Assembly: GCA_026416975.1 (NCBI GenBank)
Contig: JAOAEC010000007.1
Span: forward strand, 1-33,314
Direction of reading: 5' to 3'
DNA length: 33,314 bases
Source of the DNA: Patescibacteria group bacterium
GTDB lineage: Bacteria > Patescibacteriota > Microgenomatia > UBA1406 > GWC2-37-13
Shown: piece by piece, positions 7,505 to 15,466 of the stretch
Layout of the letters: each line of letters opens with the position of its first letter
How positions within the stretch are numbered: position 1 is the first letter of the stretch
The notes under the pieces: model-generated
The model's input: the letters and a program-made list of their open reading frames with translations, nothing else
What the model was told of the DNA's origin: nothing
The model's database searches: none
Made by a program: the position numbers and the translations under genes

Positions 7505-8307
7505 AAGAAATAGTTTTAATAAAGTTAGGGGGGAGTTTAATTACTGATAAAGAAAAACCATTTGTCGCCAAAAAAGGAGTTATTGATAATTTAGCTTGTC
7601 AAATAGCAGAAGCTTTAAAAGAAAATCCGGAGATAAACTTGATTATTGGCAATGGCGGTGGTTCTTTCCCTCATTATCCAGCAGTAAGGTATGAGATGAG
7701 TTTAGGGATAAGAAATGAAAAGCAGAAATATGGTTTTTGTTTAGTGCAAGATGCCGCTTCTCAACTAAATAGAATCGTAGTTTCCTCATTGTTAAAATAT
7801 CAAGTCAAAGCCTTTTCAATTCATCCATCATCAATTATTTTGTCAAAAAAAGGACAGATTAGAAAAATTTTTCTTGAGTCGTTATTAGGTTTATTAAAGT
7901 TAAAAATTACACCGGTGGTTTATGGGGATATTGTTTATGATGAGGTTTGTGGATCAACGATTTTTTCAACAGAAAGACTATTAGTTGAGTTAGCTAAAAA
8001 ATTAAAAGATAAAGGATTTATTATTAAAAGAATTATTCACAATGGAATTACCAAGGGAGTTTTAAATGATAAAAACCAAACAATTCCCTTAATTAATAAA
8101 GAGAATTTTTCTCAGATCAAAGACTTTATTTTCAAAACTCAAGGTTTTGATGTTACCGGCGGAATGCTTCATAAAATTAAAGAGTCATTAAACTTAGCGA
8201 AAAAAATGGCAATCAGAACCATAATTATTAACGGCGTCAGTCAAAAAAATCTTTTAAAAGAGGCAATTTTAGGAAAAAAAGTGAGAGGAACAGTAATAGA
8301 AGGTTAA
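7501..8307 (+). CDS. ipk: Isopentenyl phosphate kinase (amino-acid kinase fold)
   Basis: Converts isopentenyl phosphate to IPP with ATP. 268 aa of the amino-acid kinase fold. Motifs: N-terminal LIKLGGSLITDKEKP (6-20), GNGGGSFPHYPA (50-61) with His58 at the place of the catalytic His that marks IPKs against glutamate or UMP kinases, a VVYGD strand-turn (139-143), and FDVTGGM (216-222) near the ATP site. It starts inside the stop of the decarboxylase gene and ends with its stop codon overlapping that of the convergent pilin gene (8304-8307). Together with the kinase and decarboxylase it can make IPP without phosphomevalonate kinase. Fosfomycin-resistance kinase (FomA) is a relative but unlikely in this context. 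Confidence 0.9.
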   Translation: MKEIVLIKLGGSLITDKEKPFVAKKGVIDNLACQIAEALKENPEINLIIGNGGGSFPHYPAVRYEMSLGIRNEKQKYGFCLVQDAASQLNRIVVSSLLKYQVKAFSIHPSSIILSKKGQIRKIFLESLLGLLKLKITPVVYGDIVYDEVCGSTIFSTERLLVELAKKLKDKGFIIKRIIHNGITKGVLNDKNQTIPLINKENFSQIKDFIFKTQGFDVTGGMLHKIKESLNLAKKMAIRTIIINGVSQKNLLKEAILGKKVRGTVIEG

Positions 8308-8657
8308 GGAGAAAGAGTGGGAATTTTAAAGTTTAGACACTGATCAGTTAGATGAAGAACATCAACAGTAATAATACAGAAAACACTTAAAACAGCAATT
8401 AAAACAAAAATACCAATAACCGCGTTAGTAATTTTTTGTTGAGCTTTGGCAATTTTTTCTTTTTCTCCTCCGGAAACAATCCAATCATACGCACCCCACA
8501 TCATATAAACTAAAAGAGTCAGACTGGCAACAAAGATGAAGATTTTAATTCCTGCAGAAACCAAGGTGCCGAAAGCTTGAATAGGATTGGTAGGAATTGA
8601 TGAAATAGGAGGAGCAACAGTTCCAAAAATTTCACTCATTTCTTGTGCAATTTTCAT
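8304..8657 (-). CDS. Pilin-like protein, TrbC/VirB2-like (Mbov_0395-like)
   Basis: 117 aa with two membrane segments (about 35-57 and 80-102) flanking a short cytoplasmic-type loop, WGAYDWIVSGGEKEKIAKAQQKI, which is the hallmark of the small VirB2/TrbC-like pilin subunits found in mycoplasmas and CPR bacteria. It is the second gene of a two-gene - strand unit. Its ATG overlaps the TGA of the upstream pilin gene (8654-8657). The N-terminal 30 residues are Pro/Ile-rich and probably extracytoplasmic. Likely role: a subunit of a type IV secretion-like pilus or a membrane pore protein. Assignment is by pattern, not by alignment. Confidence 0.75.
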   Translation of the reverse strand: MKIAQEMSEIFGTVAPPISSIPTNPIQAFGTLVSAGIKIFIFVASLTLLVYMMWGAYDWIVSGGEKEKIAKAQQKITNAVIGIFVLIAVLSVFCIITVDVLHLTDQCLNFKIPTLSP

Positions 8658-8950
8658 TGTGACAAGAGATTAATTTTTAAAATAAAACCAATTAATTTTA
8701 CCAAAATAAAGGCAGAGATAATAATAATTAATCCTAAAAAAGCTGAAATAAATTTTTTTTTGGCTTTTTTTAAGTTTTCCGAATTATCACCGGCAGTAAT
8801 CCAATCAAAAGCGCCCCATAAGGTCATTACCAAAAAAATTATTGCCGCGCCTAAAGTTAAAAGAGGAATGACCAGATTAAGGAGAGAGCTGATATTAGTA
8901 AATTTTGCTGGAGCAAAGTTATCACTGCTGATATCTAGAGCGTAGATCAT
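8654..8950 (-). CDS. Pilin-like protein, TrbC/VirB2-like, paralogue
   Basis: 98 aa, same plan as its downstream neighbour: TM1 about 24-46, loop LWGAFDWITAGDNSENLKKAKKKF, then TM2 rich in Ile/Leu. It looks like a tandem duplicate of the 117-aa pilin. The start at ATG 8950 is fixed by a promoter of good geometry directly upstream, predicting a leaderless message. Divergent from uppS; no other secretion genes adjoin, but a third pilin-domain protein lies at 25681-26562. Confidence 0.72.
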   Translation of the reverse strand: MIYALDISSDNFAPAKFTNISSLLNLVIPLLTLGAAIIFLVMTLWGAFDWITAGDNSENLKKAKKKFISAFLGLIIIISAFILVKLIGFILKINLLSQ

Positions 8951-8956
8951 ATTTTA

Positions 8957-8985
8957 AGTCTAATATAGATGATTTTTTAAGTCAA
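8957..8985 (-). promoter_or_regulatory. Promoter of the pilin pair, leaderless geometry
   Basis: On the - strand: TTGACT (8980-8985), 17-nt spacer, TAGACT (8957-8962), then 6 nt to the ATG at 8950. Transcription would start at or next to the A of the ATG. Confidence 0.5.
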
Positions 8986-9041
8986 GAAGACTATAATTAA
9001 TATTATTTTTATTCAAAGTTAATTGTTATTTTTTAAACGAG

Positions 9042-9737
9042 TTGTTAATAAAAACTAATTCTCTTAAACATATTGCTATAATTCCAGACGGTAATCGTAG
9101 ATGGGCAAGGGAAAGAGGTTTGCCTACTTTTTTTGGTCATAAAAAAGGTTTTGATCAATCAATAAGTCTTTCCAAAAAGTCAAGAGAATTAGGAATTAAG
9201 ATTTTAACCTTTTGGGCATTTTCTACTGAAAATTGGAAGAGGTCAAAAGAAGAGGTTAATTATTTGATGAAACTATATGAAGAAATGATTGATAAAAATT
9301 TAAAAGAAGCTTTGCGAGAAAAAGTAAGAATAATCCATTTAGGAAGAAAAGATAGACTTAATCAAAAATTAAAAGAAAAAATCATTGACGCAGAAGAAAA
9401 AACTAAACACTTTAACAAATATTATTTAACTATTGCTTTAGATTATGGTGGGGTAGACGAAATTTTAAGAACGATTAACAAGATTAAAAAATTAAAAATT
9501 AATAATTTAGATGAAAAAATATTTGAAAAAAATTTAGATACAAAAGACTTGCCCTATCCTAATCCTGATTTGGTAATTCGTACTAGTGGAGAGGTTAGAA
9601 CATCAGGATTTATGATTTGGCAAACAGCTTATTCTGAATGGATATTTTATCCAAAATATTTTCCTGATTTTACCCCTTCTGATCTTGAAAAATGTGTTAA
9701 AGAATATCAAGAAAGACAGCGAAGATTTGGAAAATAA
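9042..9737 (+). CDS. uppS: Isoprenyl transferase, undecaprenyl diphosphate synthase
   Basis: Cis-prenyltransferase that extends farnesyl-PP with IPP to the C55 carrier lipid for peptidoglycan and glycan export. 231 aa. The motif HIAIIPDGNRRWARERG holds the catalytic Asp16, followed by GHKKGFD, the FWAFSTENWKRS region, and the C-terminal DLVIRTSGEVRTSGFMIWQTAYSE-type signature. The start is TTG 9042: no ATG lies upstream in frame, and this places the catalytic motif at the usual distance. It follows the IPP-forming cluster but is separated from it by the divergent pilin pair, so it has its own promoter, not identified. No farnesyl-PP synthase or IPP isomerase is in the window. Confidence 0.93.
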   Translation: MLIKTNSLKHIAIIPDGNRRWARERGLPTFFGHKKGFDQSISLSKKSRELGIKILTFWAFSTENWKRSKEEVNYLMKLYEEMIDKNLKEALREKVRIIHLGRKDRLNQKLKEKIIDAEEKTKHFNKYYLTIALDYGGVDEILRTINKIKKLKINNLDEKIFEKNLDTKDLPYPNPDLVIRTSGEVRTSGFMIWQTAYSEWIFYPKYFPDFTPSDLEKCVKEYQERQRRFGK

Positions 9738-9801
9738 CTTTCAAAATGATATTTTTTTAATTAATCAACAAGATTAAAAATCGTATATTAAAATAATAAA
9801 T

Positions 9802-10845
9802 ATGTTTACTCCAAACTATACGATCACCAATAAAATTTTAACCAATATTGCCAAAATTGAGGCGGCAGAAGAGGTGATAAAAAACTCACCCCTTTTACCT
9901 TTATGGGAAAAACAGTTTAAAGAAGAAGCAATTGTTCGTTCGGTTCATCACGGAACCCATATTGAGGGTAATCCTTTAAAAAAAGATGAAGCAAGAGATA
10001 TTTTAGAAGGAAGAGAAGTAATTGGTCGGCCAAGAGATATTCAGGAGATTATTAATTATCGTAAAGTGATTCAGTTTATTGATGAAGAGGCCAATAAAAA
10101 AATTGAGAAAATCACTGAGGTTTTGATTAAAAAGCTTCATCGCATCATTATTGATAGAATCTTACCTCAGAATTTAGCCGGTGAGTATCGAATAAAACAG
10201 GTAATTATCCGTAATTCCCAAACAGGAGAGGTGACTTTTCGACCACCTGATTCAATTGAGGTGCCATTTTTAATGAGAGAGTTTATTTATTGGTTAAATC
10301 GGGAAGATAAAGGTGAGATTCATCCGGTAATTAAAGCGGGAATTGCTCATCATGAATTAGTGAGAATTCACCCTTTTATTGATGGTAATGGTCGAGTAGC
10401 TAGGGTTTTGGCAACCTTAATTTTATTTTTAGGCGGTTATGATATCAGAAGATTTTTTTCTTTAGAGGAGTATTATGACAAAGATGCCGCTTCTTATTAT
10501 CACAATCTTCAGAAAGCTTCAAAAGGAGATTTAACCGCTTGGTTGGAGTATTTTACTTATGGAGCGGCTGTTGAATTTGAAAAAATAAAAGAGAAGGTTT
10601 TAAAGATTTCTAAAGACGTAAGGCTAAAGGAAAAATTTGGCGGTCAGCAGATTTTTTTAACTGAACGTCAAATGAAGATTGTTGAGTATATCCAAGAGAT
10701 TGGTTATTTACAAAATCAAGCTTTCAAAACTCTTTTTCCTGATGTGTCAGAAGATACTGTGTTAAGAGAGCTTCAAGATTTGGTAAGAAAAGGTTTAATA
10801 AAGAAAATCGGTTCCACTAAAGCGGCTAGATATGTAATGGTTTAA
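9802..10845 (+). CDS. Fic family protein with C-terminal winged helix
   Basis: Fic enzymes transfer AMP (or related groups) from nucleotides to protein hydroxyls. 347 aa. An N-terminal helical region carries GTHIEGN (51-57), matching the inhibitory (S/T)xxxE(G/N) type motif, so the protein is probably autoinhibited. The Fic core holds the full active-site motif HPFIDGNGR (190-198) and then the downstream region RFFSLEEYYDKDAASYYHNL. The C-terminal 80 residues (LTERQMKIVEYIQEIGYLQN onward) look like a winged-helix domain, common in the Fic/DOC family with DNA-binding or targeting roles. It starts at ATG 9802 with a TATATT/TAAAAT-like -10 immediately upstream, and is followed after 17 nt by DNA ligase, probably as an operon. 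Target unknown. Confidence 0.88.
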   Translation: MFTPNYTITNKILTNIAKIEAAEEVIKNSPLLPLWEKQFKEEAIVRSVHHGTHIEGNPLKKDEARDILEGREVIGRPRDIQEIINYRKVIQFIDEEANKKIEKITEVLIKKLHRIIIDRILPQNLAGEYRIKQVIIRNSQTGEVTFRPPDSIEVPFLMREFIYWLNREDKGEIHPVIKAGIAHHELVRIHPFIDGNGRVARVLATLILFLGGYDIRRFFSLEEYYDKDAASYYHNLQKASKGDLTAWLEYFTYGAAVEFEKIKEKVLKISKDVRLKEKFGGQQIFLTERQMKIVEYIQEIGYLQNQAFKTLFPDVSEDTVLRELQDLVRKGLIKKIGSTKAARYVMV

Positions 10846-10862
10846 AAATTAAAAACCTATCA

Positions 10863-12650
10863 ATGAAATTTTTTCATTTAGCTCAATATTTTGAAAAGAT
10901 TGAGTCAACCAGTTTAAGACTTAAAATAACAACAATTTTAGCTGATTTATTTGATAAACTAACGCCGGCGGAGCTTAAAAAAACAATTTATCTTCTTCAA
11001 GGAAGAGTGGTTCCTCTTTATGAAAAAATTGAGTTTGGCATGGCGGAAAAAATGATTATTAAAAGCGTTATTTTGGCTTTAAATTTGGAAAAAGATTATT
11101 TTTTAAGTCGCTATAAAAAAATTGGTGATTTAGGTCAAACAGTTGAAGAATTTAAAAAAGAAATAAGATCGTTTGAAGAAAAAGAACTTTCAGTTTTAGA
11201 GGTTTATGAAAGTTTATATAAATTAGCGATTGTTTCCGGCGATGGTTCGCAAGAGACAAAAATAAAAATTTTAGCCAATCTTATTCGCCAACTTGACCCT
11301 TTGTCTTGTCGTTATATTGTTCGGATTCCCGCCGGCATAATGAGATTAGGTTTTTCTGATATGACTATTTTAGATGCTTTTTCTTGGCTGATAAAAAAAG
11401 ACAAAAGTTTAAGAGGAATAATTGAGAAAGCTTATCATGTAAGACCAGATTTGGGTTATATTGGTGAGGTAATTAAAGAAAAGGGAGTTGAAGGATTGAC
11501 AAAAATCTCTCCCCAAGTGTTGACACCCATTTTAATGATGCGGGCGGAAAGACTTTCTTCCTCTCAGGAGATTTTAGAAAAGATTGGTTGTTGCGCGATT
11601 GAGGAAAAATTTGATGGTTTTCGGCTCCAGATTCATTATCAAAAAAAAGATAGCAAGGTTAAGCTTTTTTCCCGTAATTTAGAGGAGGTAACCTTTATGT
11701 ATCCAGACATTGTCGAAGCAGTGAAAAAGGAGATTGGAGCGGAGGAGATAATTTTTGAGGGCGAGGCGGTTGGTTTTGAGCCGCAAAGCAATAGTTTTCT
11801 ACCGTTTCAAGAGACAGTTCAACGAAAAAGAAAGTATGGGATTGAAGAGAAAGCCAAAGAGATTCCTCTTAAAGTTTTTGCTTTTGAGCTTTTATATTTT
11901 AATGGCAAAAGTTATTTAAACAAGCCATTTTTTAAAAGAAGGGAGAGGTTAGAAGAGATAGTTATTAATAAAGAAAAAGATTTTGAAAAAACAATTTTCT
12001 TAGCTAATCAAAAAATAGTTGAAAAAGAAAAGGAAATTAACCTTTTTTTTGACGAGGCGATAACTAAAGGTTTGGAGGGAATTGTTGCCAAAAAATTAGA
12101 TGGCGTTTATCAGCCGGGCGCTCGCGGTTGGAACTGGGTAAAGTTTAAACGCAGTTATTCTTCAAAAATTGAGGACACAATTGATTGTTTGGTAATGGGT
12201 TATGATTTAGGTAAAGGAAAAAGAGCTAGTTTTGGCATTGGCGCTTTTTTGGTAGGAGTTTATGATGAAAAGGAAGATAAGTTTGTTACTGTGGCCAAGA
12301 TTGGTACTGGATTGTCTGATGAAGAGTGGAAAAATTTAAAAGTTCAAAGTTTAAAATTTAAAGTTCAAAAAAAACCAAATCAATACGAGGTAGATAAGAC
12401 GATAGAGTGTGATGTTTGGTTAGCACCATCAATTATTGTTGAGATTCGGGCTGATGAGATAACCCGTTCACCAGTACATACTGCGGGAAGAAGATTAAAA
12501 CCGAGTAAAAGCGGTTCTGCCTTAGAGGTTGATGTTCCCGGTTTTGCTTTAAGATTTCCTCGCTTGGAAAGATTTAGGGAGGATAAAAAGATTGATGAGG
12601 TAACTACTTTAAAAGAGTTAGAAAATTTATTTAATCGCCAGAAAAAATAA
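10863..12650 (+). CDS. lig: ATP-dependent DNA ligase, archaeal/eukaryal type
   Basis: Seals nicks using ATP through a lysyl-AMP intermediate. 595 aa, the size of archaeal LigI. An N-terminal all-helical DNA-binding domain (1-215) is followed by the adenylation domain with motif I EEKFDGFRLQIH (catalytic Lys249), motif III around EGEAVGFEP, motif IV EGIVAKK and motif V WVKFKRSY. The OB domain follows, with RRLKPSKSGSALEVDVPGFALRFPR. An insertion, LKVQSLKFKVQKKPNQ, in the OB domain is encoded by an A-rich repeat. Most bacteria rely on NAD-dependent LigA; whether this replaces it or serves repair cannot be seen here. It lies 17 nt after the Fic gene. Confidence 0.93.
   Translation: MKFFHLAQYFEKIESTSLRLKITTILADLFDKLTPAELKKTIYLLQGRVVPLYEKIEFGMAEKMIIKSVILALNLEKDYFLSRYKKIGDLGQTVEEFKKEIRSFEEKELSVLEVYESLYKLAIVSGDGSQETKIKILANLIRQLDPLSCRYIVRIPAGIMRLGFSDMTILDAFSWLIKKDKSLRGIIEKAYHVRPDLGYIGEVIKEKGVEGLTKISPQVLTPILMMRAERLSSSQEILEKIGCCAIEEKFDGFRLQIHYQKKDSKVKLFSRNLEEVTFMYPDIVEAVKKEIGAEEIIFEGEAVGFEPQSNSFLPFQETVQRKRKYGIEEKAKEIPLKVFAFELLYFNGKSYLNKPFFKRRERLEEIVINKEKDFEKTIFLANQKIVEKEKEINLFFDEAITKGLEGIVAKKLDGVYQPGARGWNWVKFKRSYSSKIEDTIDCLVMGYDLGKGKRASFGIGAFLVGVYDEKEDKFVTVAKIGTGLSDEEWKNLKVQSLKFKVQKKPNQYEVDKTIECDVWLAPSIIVEIRADEITRSPVHTAGRRLKPSKSGSALEVDVPGFALRFPRLERFREDKKIDEVTTLKELENLFNRQKK
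12330..12370. repeat. A-rich repeat in frame in the DNA ligase gene
   Basis: A 'tttaaaagttcaaagtttaaaatttaaagttc' type stretch encoding NLKVQSLKFKVQKK in the OB domain. It contains two aagttcaaa words and resembles the intergenic repeats. Confidence 0.5.
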
Positions 12651-12652
12651 TT

Positions 12653-13321
12653 CTAATAATGGCTAATTAAAGTTTTTATTAATCTTAAAGGATATTCAAT
12701 GAAAAAAGAGAAAGGATTATTTTTTATTCTTCTAGCAGAGATGAAAGCAATAAGTGAGGAATCAATTTTTATTTTTCCATCAATTTGATTGATATGAATT
12801 GCCAAATCAACATCTTCATGAACTTTTTTATCGTCTAAACAGACCTTTTTTTTAATTTTTTGCCATGTTTTTTTAGTTATGACCATATTAGGTCCAATTA
12901 AAATATTTTTTCCCATAAGGAGAATTTTCATAAAAGCAAGATAAATTTGAGAAAAAAGAGCGGTTTTAATAGGTAAATTATAGAAGATTATTGGACCTGA
13001 TAAAGCGTCAATTGGTGATTGAAAATTTTTTTTGATGGTTTCAATCCAATTTTTGGGTAAAATAGTGTCAGCATCACAGCGAGCAATGATTTCATATTTT
13101 ACCTCATCAAAACCGCGATTGCGAGCACAAGTTAATCCCTGTTTTTTTTCTTTAATAATTTTTACCGGATATTTTTTAGCAATTTCAACGGTTTTATCAT
13201 TACAATTGTTGTCAACAATAATAATTTCATCAGGTTTTTCACTTTGATTAATTATTGATTGAAGACATTGCTCAATATATTTTTCTTCATTGTAAACGGG
13301 AATAATGACAGATATTTTCAT
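12653..13321 (-). CDS. Glycosyltransferase family 2 protein (222 aa)
   Basis: Inverting GT-A glycosyltransferase. The N-terminal strand-turn MKISVIIPVYNEEKYIEQCL and VDNNCNDKT form the nucleotide-sugar fold, RCDADTILP (81-89) supplies the metal-binding DxD, and HEDVDLAI contributes the acidic acceptor-side motif (ED). About 222 aa with no C-terminal membrane helices, so probably a cytosolic or peripheral enzyme that acts on a lipid-linked acceptor. It is divergent from a second GT2 gene across a 31-bp region with overlapping TATAAT boxes (13326-13331 on +, 13335-13340 on -). The stop lies 2 nt from the DNA ligase stop (convergent). Sugar and acceptor unknown. Confidence 0.85.
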   Translation of the reverse strand: MKISVIIPVYNEEKYIEQCLQSIINQSEKPDEIIIVDNNCNDKTVEIAKKYPVKIIKEKKQGLTCARNRGFDEVKYEIIARCDADTILPKNWIETIKKNFQSPIDALSGPIIFYNLPIKTALFSQIYLAFMKILLMGKNILIGPNMVITKKTWQKIKKKVCLDDKKVHEDVDLAIHINQIDGKIKIDSSLIAFISARRIKNNPFSFFIEYPLRLIKTLISHY

Positions 13322-13325
13322 TTGT

Positions 13326-13340
13326 TATAATTAGATTATA
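13326..13340. promoter_or_regulatory. Overlapping divergent -10 boxes of two GT2 genes
   Basis: TATAAT on + at 13326-13331 and TATAAT on - at 13335-13340, within the 31-bp gap between divergent starts at 13321 and 13353. Neither has a good -35. The two promoters would compete for polymerase. Confidence 0.4.
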
Positions 13341-13352
13341 GCAATTTAGTTT

Positions 13353-14180
13353 ATGAAAAAGCCTTTTTTTTCAATAATTATTCCTACTTTAAATGAAGAA
13401 AAATATTTACCAAAACTTATTAAAAGCTTAAAAAATCAGAAAGAAAAGAGTTTTGAAGTGATTGTGGTTGATGGTGGATCTATTGATAAAACAGAAAAAA
13501 TAGTTTATCAATTTAAAAAATCTTTAAAAATATCTTTTTTTAAAAAAAAGAAAAAAAACGTTTCATATCAAAGAAATTTTGGCGCCAAAAAAGCCAAAGG
13601 TAAATATCTTATTTTTTTAGACGCTGATTCAGAGGTTTCTTTGTCTTTTTGTAAAAATTTAAAAAGAAACATTGAGCGAAAAAAAGGCCTTTTTTTTATA
13701 CCTTATCTTTTACCTGATTTTCAGCATAGAGAATATAAAGTTTTTTTTAGATTTATTAATCTTTTAATTGAATTTAGTCAAAACTTTAAAAAACCTTTTT
13801 CAGCTGGTGGGGCAATGATTATTGAAAAAAATTTTTTTCATATTTTAGGCGGTTTTAATGAAAATTTATTTATTTCAGAAGATCATAATTTGGTTTGGAA
13901 AGCCTATCAATGGGGAGTAAGGGCTAAATTTTTAAAAGATGTTAAAGTTAAATTCTCCCTTCGTCGGTTAAGAAAAGAAGGGAGTTTAAAGTTGTTTTAT
14001 AAGTATTTATTAGCAGCTGGTCATTATATTTTTAAAGGTGATGTAAAAGATAAAATATTTGATTATCAGATGGGCGGTCAGTTTTTCGAAGAAAAAAAGA
14101 AAAATGTCAAGATTGAAGATTTTTTAAAAAAATACTTTCAATCACTGAAAAATATTTTTACAGAACTTCTTAAAGCTTAA
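13353..14180 (+). CDS. Glycosyltransferase family 2 protein (275 aa)
   Basis: GT-A fold glycosyltransferase: FSIIIPTLNEEKYLPKLIKSL, VIVVDGGSIDKT, DxD at residues 90-92 (FLDADSEVS), a GGAMIIEKNFFHILGGFNENLF acceptor-site region and SEDHNLVWKAYQWG with the acidic pair. The layout (GGAM...GGFNE...SED...RLR) is that of dolichol/polyprenyl-linked or exopolysaccharide GT2 enzymes. No obvious membrane spans. It is convergent with the phosphatase-family gene and shares 4 nt with its stop (14177-14180). The exact sugar is not predictable. Confidence 0.85.
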   Translation: MKKPFFSIIIPTLNEEKYLPKLIKSLKNQKEKSFEVIVVDGGSIDKTEKIVYQFKKSLKISFFKKKKKNVSYQRNFGAKKAKGKYLIFLDADSEVSLSFCKNLKRNIERKKGLFFIPYLLPDFQHREYKVFFRFINLLIEFSQNFKKPFSAGGAMIIEKNFFHILGGFNENLFISEDHNLVWKAYQWGVRAKFLKDVKVKFSLRRLRKEGSLKLFYKYLLAAGHYIFKGDVKDKIFDYQMGGQFFEEKKKNVKIEDFLKKYFQSLKNIFTELLKA

Positions 14181-14986
14181 CTTTTATCTTTAGCTAATTC
14201 AAATTCGACTAATAAAGGATAATGATCAGAAGAATTAACATTGATTTTTTTTATGTTTTTTAAAAAAAGATTTTTATAAAAAATATAATCAATTTTTAAT
14301 TTGTCAGTAAAAAATTTACTAAAAATTTTAACAATTATTCTTGTTAAAGTACTTTCATAAAAATTTTTTACATTTCGAGCATATTCAATTGTATAGTTAA
14401 TATTTTTAGTGGCTTCTTTAAAACCAAACTTTTTCATCATATTTTCTAACTTTTTTCGATTATAAGGAAGATAATTAAAATCGCCGGCAAAAATAAAAGA
14501 AGTTTTTTTATCATTAGTTTTAAGATTTTTTAAAACTTTGTTAAGATATTTTATTCTTCCTTTATTAGAAGTAAAAACAGTTAGATGAGTATTATAAATA
14601 ATTATTTTTTTTCTTGATTTTTTTTCAATAAATTCAGTTTTTAAAAAACTTCTTCCTAAATTTTTATCTTTTATAAGATTAATCAACATAACAAAATTAT
14701 CAAGAAATGTTTTATTAAGAGGAATCTTTTCTGAGGTATTAAAAATAAATTTGTTTTTTTTATAATAAGTAACCATTCCAAAAATATTTCCATATTTAAG
14801 AGAATAGTTTGAAAAATCAGCTAATTGATAATTATGATTTATTTCTTCTATTTGTTTTAAATTATCATCTTTAGTATTAATTTCTTGGACGCATATAATA
14901 TCAGGTTTATATTTTTTAATAATTTCTTTTAATTCATAGAAGCCTTTGTTAAATAAAATATTAAAAGTAAGTAAAGAAAATTTCAT
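14177..14986 (-). CDS. Endonuclease/exonuclease/phosphatase family protein
   Basis: 269 aa with all EEP hallmarks: LLTFNIL (N-terminal Asn), ICVQEI with catalytic Glu35, a YNTHLTVF strand, AGDFNYLP (the D-x-N of the active site), KIDYIFYK and the C-terminal SSDHYPLL with catalytic Asp-His. The family includes AP endonucleases, sphingomyelinase-like phosphodiesterases and inositol phosphatases; the sequence does not decide among them. An in-frame TTG five codons upstream (15001) is possible, but ATG 14986 puts the first strand at the protein's start as in homologues. No signal peptide, so cytosolic. Confidence 0.85.
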   Translation of the reverse strand: MKFSLLTFNILFNKGFYELKEIIKKYKPDIICVQEINTKDDNLKQIEEINHNYQLADFSNYSLKYGNIFGMVTYYKKNKFIFNTSEKIPLNKTFLDNFVMLINLIKDKNLGRSFLKTEFIEKKSRKKIIIYNTHLTVFTSNKGRIKYLNKVLKNLKTNDKKTSFIFAGDFNYLPYNRKKLENMMKKFGFKEATKNINYTIEYARNVKNFYESTLTRIIVKIFSKFFTDKLKIDYIFYKNLFLKNIKKINVNSSDHYPLLVEFELAKDKS

Positions 14987-15209
14987 AAAAATTTGATTCA
15001 AACTTTTGGGTTTTAATAAGTTTGTTGATTCTTTGTAATTAAATATTAAATTTTTAAATTATACTACAAAAATAATAAAATTTTATTTTTATAAATTATC
15101 CACATTTTTTATTAACTTTTTTAATCAAGAAAAAGATTAATAAGACAATCTTTTTTATTTTTATTAACTATAGGATATCTTGTAGTATTAGTTTTTTTTT
15201 CTATAGGTC

Positions 15210-15238
15210 TTGACAAATAATTTTTTTTTTAATATATT
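15210..15238 (+). promoter_or_regulatory. Strong predicted promoter of the 47-aa ORF
   Basis: Perfect TTGACA (15210-15215), 17-nt spacer, TATATT (15233-15238). Predicted start near 15245, about 11 nt before ATG 15256. Confidence 0.6.
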
Positions 15239-15255
15239 TAGTTTTATAAAAAAAT

Positions 15256-15399
15256 ATGTTTTTTAAACAATCTAATTTATTAATAAGAAAAAAAACAAAA
15301 GTAGAGAAAAAAGACGATTTAATTAATTTTGTTTTTTTTCAATTTAAGCAGTTGTCTAAAAAAGGGTTGAAGATTCCAATCCAACTTTATAATCTTTGA
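15256..15399 (+). CDS. Small basic protein (47 aa), unknown
   Basis: ATG 15256 to TGA 15397-15399, directly behind a near-consensus promoter. The product begins MFFKQSNLLIRKKTKVEKKDD, has a short hydrophobic/aromatic patch (LINFVFFQFKQL) and ends KKGLKIPIQLYNL. Strongly basic, with no signal peptide. No family recognised. The stop lies 6 nt before the long hairpin at 15406-15459. An opposing promoter could make an RNA antisense to the region just past its 3' end, a layout that recalls small regulated peptides or type I toxins, but the peptide is not clearly a membrane toxin. Confidence 0.4.
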   Translation: MFFKQSNLLIRKKTKVEKKDDLINFVFFQFKQLSKKGLKIPIQLYNL

Positions 15400-15405
15400 A
15401 AAATA

Positions 15406-15459
15406 AAAGAGCATCACTACCGCTCGTATATAGGTGGACGACGAGTAGTAATGCTCTTT
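15406..15459 (-). terminator. Hairpin with U-tract on the - strand
   Basis: 22-nt arms (15406-15427 and 15438-15459) with a 10-nt loop. Read on the - strand, two of the four non-matching positions become G-U pairs, and the stem is followed by ctcttttatttttc. It therefore fits an intrinsic terminator for - strand transcripts, most simply that of the DUF2298 gene ending at 15504. On the + strand no U-run follows. Confidence 0.6.
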
Positions 15460-15466
15460 GGTATAA

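Noticed and set aside
8643-8945. 100-codon + strand frame opposite the pilin genes
   Set aside because: Antisense to a clear pilin gene over nearly its whole length; its composition (Ile/Lys/Ala-rich) is what a reverse reading of membrane protein codons gives.
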